A DNA stretch of 64,000 nucleotides from assembly GCF_018531495.1 (NCBI RefSeq), contig NZ_JAHDTI010000011.1, forward strand, positions 310,001 through 374,000. The letters run 5' to 3'. Below, in pieces: positions 15,860-21,394 of the stretch. The notes under the pieces are model-generated. The model did not search any database and had not been told where the DNA came from. It saw only the letters and a list, made by a program, of their open reading frames with translations. Every line of letters starts with the position of its first letter. The first letter of the stretch is position 1. Source of the DNA: Nonomuraea sediminis. Its GTDB lineage: Bacteria > Actinomycetota > Actinomycetes > Streptosporangiales > Streptosporangiaceae. Made by a program: the position numbers and the translations under genes.

Positions 15860-16407
15860 GCGGCGTCCTCCTTCATGATGTCGCCGACGATCCCCGCCAC
15901 CTGCGCAGGCGAGGGCAGGCCGGGGCCGACCCGGTCGTCCTGCCCGGCGATCTCCCAGCACCGCGTCATCACCGGCCCGGCGATGTGGTGGCCGTCGGCC
16001 TTGAGCTGGGCCACGTTCCGCTGGACGCTGGGCTTGCGCCACATCTGCTCGTTCATGCTGGGGAAGAAGATCACGGCGCCCTCGTGCGCCAGCAGCGCGG
16101 CCGTCAGCAGGCTGCCGGCGAAACCGTGCGCGGCCTGCGCGAGCACGTCCGCCGTGGCGGGCAGCACGATGAAGCGGTCGGCCCAGCGCGCCAGCCGCGC
16201 GTGCCCTGGCTCGAAGTCGTGCTCGCCGTCGCAGAAGACGGTCTCGCTCACCAGGGCGAGCGTACGGGCGGGCAGGAACCTGGCGGCGCTCGCCGTCATG
16301 ACGACCCTGACCTGTACGCCGGGCAGCCTGCGCAGCTCCAGCAGGTAGCCGGGCAGGTTCATCACGTTCGCCGCGCCGCAGGCGCCGACGAGCAGCCGCG
16401 AGCCCAC
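15856..16407 (-). CDS. LanD/EpiD-like flavoprotein cysteine decarboxylase
   Basis: 183 residues from a GTG at 16407. This is the HFCD flavoprotein family, which oxidatively decarboxylates a C-terminal cysteine to an enethiol. Family hallmarks are all present: active-site His69 in EPGHARLARW, the PASANT-type motif as LPATADV (residues 82-88), and the substrate-clamp motif PSMNEQMW at 116-123, matching PxMNxxMW of EpiD. The downstream QRNVAQLKADGH block also matches EpiD. The coenzyme A enzyme CoaC is the alternative, but the PxMNxxMW variant and the neighbouring peptide ending in Cys favour peptide decarboxylation. It follows the radical SAM gene by 6 bp. Confidence 0.88.
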   Translation of the reverse strand: MGSRLLVGACGAANVMNLPGYLLELRRLPGVQVRVVMTASAARFLPARTLALVSETVFCDGEHDFEPGHARLARWADRFIVLPATADVLAQAAHGFAGSLLTAALLAHEGAVIFFPSMNEQMWRKPSVQRNVAQLKADGHHIAGPVMTRCWEIAGQDDRVGPGLPSPAQVAGIVGDIMKEDAA

Positions 16408-16413
16408 CTTGGA

Positions 16414-17766
16414 TCACCCGGCCTCGACGGGGTGCAGGCCGAGGCGCTGAGCCGCCAGATCGAGCCGCCCCTGGACGTTGAACTTGTAGCCGGGACACGG
16501 CGGGTTGCCCTCGTGCCAGGCCTTGGGACACGAGCCGCCGCACGTCGGCAGGAACACGCAGTCCCTGCACCACGACTTGCCCTGCTCGACCTCGTCGTAC
16601 CAGCCGTCGAACTCGCCCTCGGGCCGGAAGACGGTCAGGTCGTCCTGGCTGATGTGGGCCAGCGCCGAAGTGCGCTCGGACTCGGGCACCAGCGGGTGGT
16701 CGGTGCAGGAGAAGATGTTGCCGGTGCCGCTGATCAGCTCCGACGTCGCCTTGACGGCCGGGCAGGTGACCCGCTTGGCCAGGCTGGGCATCCGCATGAA
16801 CGGCAGGCCGCGCTCCTGCATGCGCCGCAGCCAGCCCAGCTCGCGCTCGGCGTAGTCGCGGTCGGCCAGCTCGATCGCCGACACGTCGTTCCCCCACGGC
16901 CGCACGCGGGCCAGGGTGAAGTTGACGTTCGGCTTGTCGAAGCCGAGCTCGGCCATCAGGTCGATGTAGCGCGAGACGCTGTCCTGGTTGTGCACGTCGA
17001 CGTTGGTGCGGAAGTCGAACACCACGTGCCGGTAGTCCTCGCGGTCCAGCGCCGCCCTGATGGTCCGCACGATCTTCCAGAACGAGCCGCCGCCGCTCTT
17101 CAGCGGCCGGTGGACGTCGTGCACCTCGGGCGGGCCGTCCACGGTCAGGTAGAACTTCTCGACCCGGCACTCCTTGATCAGGACCTCGAGGTTCCTGCTA
17201 TTGAGCAGCGAGCCGTTGGTGACGATCTGGGAGGAGTACCCGATGCCGCGCTCGTCGGCCTCTCGCACGAAGTGCTTGCTCAGGTCACGGATGACGGCGT
17301 AGCCCATCATGGGCTCCGACCCGAACCAGTCGACCAGCGCCCGCCGCGTGCTCGGCAGCCGCATCGCGCGCAGCACCCGCGCCCGCACCCGGTCGCGGTG
17401 GTCGGCGGTGAGCCCGCCGCGCACGTGCTCCTGGCCGCAGTACGCGCAGCCCATGTTGCAGTACGAGGTGGGCAGCAGGATGAAGTTGACCAGAGACCTG
17501 TCGAGCGCCGCCGCCCGGTTGCGGCTCAGGATCTCGTCGAGCTCGTCCTGGCCCTCGGGGACCACGATCTGCGCCTCGCGCAGCGCCGCGCGCATGCCCG
17601 GGGAAACCGGGTCCAGCTCACCCGCGCGCAGCGCGTCCGCGACCTCAGGAATGACGAACATCAGCTCCGCCGTGCGCGTCGCATAAACAATGTTCACGCG
17701 CAGGCCCGAGCCGTCGTCATAGACATTGTCGCTCACCACGAAATAGTGGCCGATCTTCTCCTGCAC
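16414..17766 (-). CDS. Radical SAM/SPASM peptide maturase
   Basis: 450 residues from a GTG at 17766, with GAGGAG about 9 bases upstream. Residues 1-90 form an N-terminal region that could bind the leader. The radical SAM cluster motif is CNMGCAYC (Cys103, 107, 110), followed by typical barrel strands (VTNGSLLN, YLTVDGPPEVHD). The SPASM part has TCPAVKATSELISG, FSCTDHP and the cluster CRDCVFLPTCGGSCP with a final CPGYKFN, enough cysteines for two auxiliary Fe-S clusters. Relatives form thioether or C-C crosslinks in RiPPs. It is encoded directly after the precursor, so it is probably the first modifying enzyme. Confidence 0.92.
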   Translation of the reverse strand: MQEKIGHYFVVSDNVYDDGSGLRVNIVYATRTAELMFVIPEVADALRAGELDPVSPGMRAALREAQIVVPEGQDELDEILSRNRAAALDRSLVNFILLPTSYCNMGCAYCGQEHVRGGLTADHRDRVRARVLRAMRLPSTRRALVDWFGSEPMMGYAVIRDLSKHFVREADERGIGYSSQIVTNGSLLNSRNLEVLIKECRVEKFYLTVDGPPEVHDVHRPLKSGGGSFWKIVRTIRAALDREDYRHVVFDFRTNVDVHNQDSVSRYIDLMAELGFDKPNVNFTLARVRPWGNDVSAIELADRDYAERELGWLRRMQERGLPFMRMPSLAKRVTCPAVKATSELISGTGNIFSCTDHPLVPESERTSALAHISQDDLTVFRPEGEFDGWYDEVEQGKSWCRDCVFLPTCGGSCPKAWHEGNPPCPGYKFNVQGRLDLAAQRLGLHPVEAG

Positions 17767-17795
17767 GTTTCACTCCTCACCGCGCGAAGATGGTT

Positions 17796-17824
17796 GCCGG
17801 CCCGCGCGATACGGGCGGGCCGGC
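17796..17824 (-). terminator. Hairpin between precursor and radical SAM gene
   Basis: A perfect 9-bp inverted repeat (GCCGGCCCG at 17796-17804 and CGGGCCGGC at 17816-17824) with an 11-base loop sits in the 70-bp gap after the precursor stop. No T-run follows. In RiPP operons such stem-loops often act as partial terminators or RNA stabilisers that keep precursor mRNA more abundant than enzyme mRNA. That function here is inferred from position only. Confidence 0.55.
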
Positions 17825-17836
17825 TGGGCTCCGCCG

Positions 17837-18022
17837 TCAGCAGAGGCAGTTGTTCTTGTTCATCTGTCCTTCGACTTCGGGCGCTGCGGCGTTGAGGCGC
17901 TCCTGAATGGCGCTGACCACGCGCATTTCCTCCGGGCTCAGCTCCTCGAACACCGCCCGCTGGGACTCGGGAAGCCTGTCCAGGCCGGCGGCGCGCAGGG
18001 GCTCGAGGGGATCGTTGGACAT
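17837..18022 (-). CDS. RiPP precursor peptide ending in NCLC (A1)
   Basis: 61 residues from an ATG at 18022 with GAGGAG 8 bases upstream. The leader is acidic and helical (LSPEEMRVVSAIQERLNAA, then PEVEGQ) and the likely core is the short C-terminal MNKNNCLC, with Cys59 and a C-terminal Cys61. The leader matches the second small peptide at 14424-14606 in 15 of 37 aligned positions. A C-terminal cysteine is just what the EpiD-like decarboxylase needs. The next genes encode radical SAM, decarboxylase and exporter, so this is very probably the substrate. The cleavage site is unknown; after EGQ is a plausible guess. Confidence 0.85.
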   Translation of the reverse strand: MSNDPLEPLRAAGLDRLPESQRAVFEELSPEEMRVVSAIQERLNAAAPEVEGQMNKNNCLC

Positions 18023-18233
18023 GCTTGACTCCTCTTTTCCGAATGCGGATGTCCGCTGTCGAGGCCGACGATAAGCAGCCCCGCAGAACGTGTCCAGGTG
18101 TTTCTTCGGGCGAATTCCTAAGACGTGTTCCTAAGACAAGCCGGGCAATTCTTAAAAAGCACTTCTATTAATTTCCTGCTCAAGTACGCTGCGCCTGAGC
18201 GAGCAACGGATGTCAGAATTCTCGGAGGCAGGG
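18023..18233. promoter_or_regulatory. Divergent RiPP promoter region with iterated TTCCTAAGA motif
   Basis: This AT-richer gap separates the precursor (minus) from the cobalamin-type radical SAM gene (plus). It holds exact direct copies of TTCCTAAGA at 18115-18123 and 18128-18136, and a weaker copy TTCTTAAAA at 18149-18157. The first and third copies are both preceded by CGGGC(G)AA. The same motif in reverse orientation (TCTTAGGA) occurs twice before the ParB-like gene. A shared regulator is likely; the SARP or ParB-like protein encoded nearby are candidates. The ribosome site GGAGG at 18224-18228 favours 18234 as start of the plus-strand gene. Confidence 0.6.
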
Positions 18234-20381
18234 ATGCCGGTTTTCCTCACCCAGGCGCCAGCGGTCCGCCGGACGAGTCGCAGGGTGAGCACGCTGCCCT
18301 ATCTGCTGGTGAATCCACCGCTGACCGACCCGACACAGCCCTACCACTCGATTCCCTATCTGGTCGGCGCCGCGCGGGCGGCCGGTTTCACCGGCGAGCG
18401 CTGCGTCGACGCCAACATCGACGCGCTGAACGAGCTGGCCCGCCCCGACCAGGTGGCCGCCCTGCTGGCCAGGGCGGACGAGGCGAGGGACCGCATCGAG
18501 CACCTGCCACGGCTCACCAGGCTCGACGAGCTGACCTACGAGTCGGCGCTGGCGGCGCAGACGCTCACCCCCGACCTGGTGAGCAGGGCGATCGAGGTCT
18601 TCAAGGACGAGGAAGCCTTCTACCACTACCCGACCTACCGCCAGGCGGTCCTGGTGATGAAGCGCTGGCAGGACCTGCTCTGCCTGGACGGCGTGCCCAA
18701 GAGCATCGACGGCTTCGGCATCTTGCCGGGCGGCGTCGTCAACCTGTCCTCCTACCAGGACTTGTGCGATCCGGCGGTGATCGACCGGCTGACCGCCCCC
18801 TTCGACCCGTACATCAAGGGCGCCTTCGCCGACGTGCTGCGCGAACGCGAATGGGCGGTGGTCGGCTTCTCCGTCGCCTTCACCGGCCAGCTCCCCGCCG
18901 CCCTGCGCCTGGCGCGGGAGGCGCGCGCGGCGCTGCCGTCCGCCGTCATCGTCTTCGGCGGCACCGAGGTCTGCGACGACGTGCGCCTGGCCAGGGAACC
19001 GAAGAACTACTGGAAGCTCTTCAGCGACGCCGACATCATCGTGCCCGGCGAGGGCGAGTCGCCCTTCTGCGACATCCTGCGCGCCGTCCACGACGGTCGC
19101 GGCTTCGACGGGATCCCCGGCATCCTGACGCACGGGTCGACGCCCGACACGCCGCCCATCACCTACGAGAACGTCGCCGAGCTGCCCGCCCCCGCCTACG
19201 ACGTGTGGCAGTGGGACTCCTACTGGACTCCCGAACCCGTCGTCCTTTACAGCCCTACCCGCGGCTGCTACTGGAACAAGTGCACCTTCTGCGACTACGG
19301 CCTGAACCTGGACAGGCCCACCTCCCCCTCCAGGGAACGGCCCGTCGAGACCGTGCTCGAGGACCTGGCCGCGATGTCCGCGATCGGCAGGACGGTCTAC
19401 TTCTCCGTCGACGCCATGTCCCCCAGATACCTGCGCAGGCTGAGCGAGGCCATGGCCGATGCGGGCACCGGCGTGCGCTGGAGTGCTGAGCTGCGGCTGG
19501 AGCGGACCTTCCCCAAGAGCGACATGGCACGCCGCCTGAGGCGATCGGGATGCGTGGCCATCTCCTTCGGCTACGAGTCGGGCTCGCAACGCGTGCTCGA
19601 CCTCATCGACAAGGGCGTCAACCTCGCCGAGGTTCCGGCCATCCTCGGCCACCTGGCGGAACACGACATCGGCGTGCAGATGATGGGCTTCATCGGGTTC
19701 CCCACCGAACGCGCCGACGAGGCGGAGCGGACCTACGACTTCCTCATCGAGCACGGCGAACTGTGGGCCCTGGCCGGCATCGGCACGTTCTCGCTCACTC
19801 CGGGATCCATCGTGGCCAAGAACCCCGACAGGTTCGACATCGACATCCTCCCGTTGCCCGCCACCCAGGACATCGCCCGCTACCTGCCCTGGCAGGGCCG
19901 TCTGGAGCGCACGCCGCAGTGGCCAGGAGAGGCCGACGGCCGCGTGGGGGAGGAGCGCGCCGCAGCGCTCGTCAGGACGATGGACGACCGGCCCTTCGTC
20001 GGCGGCCTCGACACCGCGCACACGCTGCTCTATTTCAGCAGGTACGGCCCGCGGCTGACCCCGGGCAGCCCGGGCGACGAACCCGCCGGCAGGCTCGCCC
20101 GTGTCGCCCGGCTCGACATCCCCTTCCGCAACGTCGAGGAGTTCACCCGCTTCGAGGACCTGCGCGATGAGTACTTCGCGCAGCAGCGCGACGGCGGCGC
20201 CACCTCGAGCAGGATGAGCGCCTGGCTCGCCTGGCCCGGCCGGGCCAGGCGCGGCGCCGCCACCGTCGCGATCACCCCGTCGGGCGCCGTCGTCGCCCTC
20301 GACGCCCACGACCCCGGCCTTCCCACGGAACGGCTGACGGAGCTGGTCACGCTGGCCGCACGCATGCGAGGCGATGCCTGA
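18234..20381 (+). CDS. B12-binding-type radical SAM enzyme
   Basis: 715 residues from the ATG at 18234, chosen because GGAGG lies 5 bases upstream; an ATG at 18210 would add 8 residues. Residues about 200-310 form a Rossmann-like cobalamin-binding-type domain (REREWAVVGFSVAF, PSAVIVFGGTEVCDD). The radical SAM motif is RGCYWNKCTFCDY near residue 345, with four rather than three residues between the first two cysteines, a spacing unlike the common CxxxCxxC. Barrel motifs such as SFGYESGSQRVLD and MGFIGFPTE follow. Relatives in RiPP clusters methylate unactivated carbons or do other radical chemistry. It is divergent from the precursor and so probably belongs to the same pathway. Confidence 0.85.
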   Translation: MPVFLTQAPAVRRTSRRVSTLPYLLVNPPLTDPTQPYHSIPYLVGAARAAGFTGERCVDANIDALNELARPDQVAALLARADEARDRIEHLPRLTRLDELTYESALAAQTLTPDLVSRAIEVFKDEEAFYHYPTYRQAVLVMKRWQDLLCLDGVPKSIDGFGILPGGVVNLSSYQDLCDPAVIDRLTAPFDPYIKGAFADVLREREWAVVGFSVAFTGQLPAALRLAREARAALPSAVIVFGGTEVCDDVRLAREPKNYWKLFSDADIIVPGEGESPFCDILRAVHDGRGFDGIPGILTHGSTPDTPPITYENVAELPAPAYDVWQWDSYWTPEPVVLYSPTRGCYWNKCTFCDYGLNLDRPTSPSRERPVETVLEDLAAMSAIGRTVYFSVDAMSPRYLRRLSEAMADAGTGVRWSAELRLERTFPKSDMARRLRRSGCVAISFGYESGSQRVLDLIDKGVNLAEVPAILGHLAEHDIGVQMMGFIGFPTERADEAERTYDFLIEHGELWALAGIGTFSLTPGSIVAKNPDRFDIDILPLPATQDIARYLPWQGRLERTPQWPGEADGRVGEERAAALVRTMDDRPFVGGLDTAHTLLYFSRYGPRLTPGSPGDEPAGRLARVARLDIPFRNVEEFTRFEDLRDEYFAQQRDGGATSSRMSAWLAWPGRARRGAATVAITPSGAVVALDAHDPGLPTERLTELVTLAARMRGDA

Positions 20382-20421
20382 CGTCCGCCGGCCGGCAGGC
20401 GGCCTGGCGGGCCGGGGCCTG

Positions 20422-20449
20422 AGACCAGTGCGGCGACCCGCACTGGTCT
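20422..20449 (+). terminator. Strong stem-loop after the B12-type radical SAM gene
   Basis: A perfect 12-bp inverted repeat (AGACCAGTGCGG at 20422-20433, CCGCACTGGTCT at 20438-20449) with a 4-base loop begins 40 bp after the stop codon. No poly-T follows, which is common for actinomycete terminators. Its right arm overlaps the first TCTTAGGA copy, so it might instead be part of the regulatory region of the next gene. Confidence 0.6.
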
Positions 20450-20475
20450 TAGGACCACCGCGATGTTTCTTAGGA
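20447..20475 (+). promoter_or_regulatory. Paired TCTTAGGA motif upstream of the ParB-like gene
   Basis: TCTTAGGA occurs at 20447-20454 and 20468-20475, a 21-bp step or about two helical turns. It is the reverse complement of the TCCTAAGA core repeated in the precursor/B12-rSAM promoter region. SARP proteins bind direct repeats placed in phase on one face of the helix, so a SARP site is possible. The link is an inference. Confidence 0.5.
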
Positions 20476-20585
20476 TCACCGGCCCTGTAACCCGGATGAA
20501 GCCGGCGGCGGCCGGGTGTGAACGAGCTGTCATCGGCCGATGTCATCGTCGGGATGTCGAGCGCTCGAGCCGAGGAGGGGCAAGA

Positions 20586-21392
20586 GTGGTGTCATTCAGC
20601 AGAGTCGAGAAGATCTCCCTGGACCGGCTCGTCATCGGCGACCGGCAGGTGCGCACCCGCGAGGTCGAGGAGGACATCGACGAGCTCGTCGCCAACATCC
20701 GCGTTCACGGCCAGCTGGAACCCATCATCGTCGCCCCGCTGAACGACCACGACGGCCACTACGAGATCCTGGCCGGCCAGCGGCGCTGGCTGGCGATGCG
20801 CAGGCTCGGCGCCAGCGAGATCACCGCGGCCGTCATCGACGAACGGCCGGACCGCGACGTCGCCAGCGCCCTGTCGATCTCCGAGAACCTCATCCGCAGG
20901 GACCTGAGCGTGCTCGACCTCATCGACGCCTGCACCAGCCTGTACAACCGGTACGGGTCGATCAAGGCGGTCGCCGAGCGGTTCGGCCTGCCGTACGGCA
21001 GGGTGCGGCGATACGTGAAGTTCGACCGGCTGCGGCCCGAGCTGAAGGAGCTCGTCAGGGACGGGGCGATAGACCTGAGGACGGCGATCAAGCTGGAGGA
21101 CCACTGCCAGCGCGGCGAGGTGGACGAGCGGCAGCTCAGGCAGCTCGCCGCGGAGGTGGCCGGGATGTCGATGGCCCAGCAGTCCGACTTCTTCAGCGCC
21201 GGTGAGCAGGCCGGCCGCGCCCCGCACAAGCCGGGCTCGGTGAAGCAGATCATCGTCACGCTCACCATCCCCGACCTGGAGGCGCTCAGGGCCTGGGCGC
21301 GCACCAGGAACCTCACCCAGGACAGGGCGGGCGCCCGCATCATCGCCTCGTTCCTGCGCGACGCCGCCCGCGGCGCGCCCCGTAGCCCCTGA
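20586..21392 (+). CDS. ParB/Srx-fold DNA-binding regulator
   Basis: 268 residues from the GTG at 20586, with GAGGAGG 7 bases upstream; the frame is open further upstream but lacks a ribosome site. The N-terminal ParB fold is clear: VHGQLEPIIVAPL, GHYEILAGQRRWLAMRRLG (the arginine box of the nucleotide-binding site) and ENLIRRDLSVLDLI. A helix-turn-helix follows at GSIKAVAERFGLPYGRVRRYVK. There is no ParA partner nearby, so chromosome or plasmid partition is unlikely and a transcriptional role in the adjacent RiPP locus is more probable. It converges on the SARP gene with only 2 bp between stops. Confidence 0.85.
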   Translation: MVSFSRVEKISLDRLVIGDRQVRTREVEEDIDELVANIRVHGQLEPIIVAPLNDHDGHYEILAGQRRWLAMRRLGASEITAAVIDERPDRDVASALSISENLIRRDLSVLDLIDACTSLYNRYGSIKAVAERFGLPYGRVRRYVKFDRLRPELKELVRDGAIDLRTAIKLEDHCQRGEVDERQLRQLAAEVAGMSMAQQSDFFSAGEQAGRAPHKPGSVKQIIVTLTIPDLEALRAWARTRNLTQDRAGARIIASFLRDAARGAPRSP

Positions 21393-21394
21393 CC

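Noticed and set aside
16414..17766. Radical SAM/SPASM protein as a PQQ or mycofactocin maturase
   Set aside because: No PqqA or MftA-type peptide (EXXXY or terminal VY) and no pqq/mft neighbours; the adjacent peptide ends in NCLC.
18115..18157. The iterated TTCCTAAGA motif as phage attachment site or replication iterons
   Set aside because: No integrase or replication gene is close, and the motif lies in a divergent promoter region and again before another gene of the locus.
20586..21392. ParB-like gene as evidence of a plasmid partition locus
   Set aside because: No ParA, no replication protein, and chromosomal-type genes on both sides.
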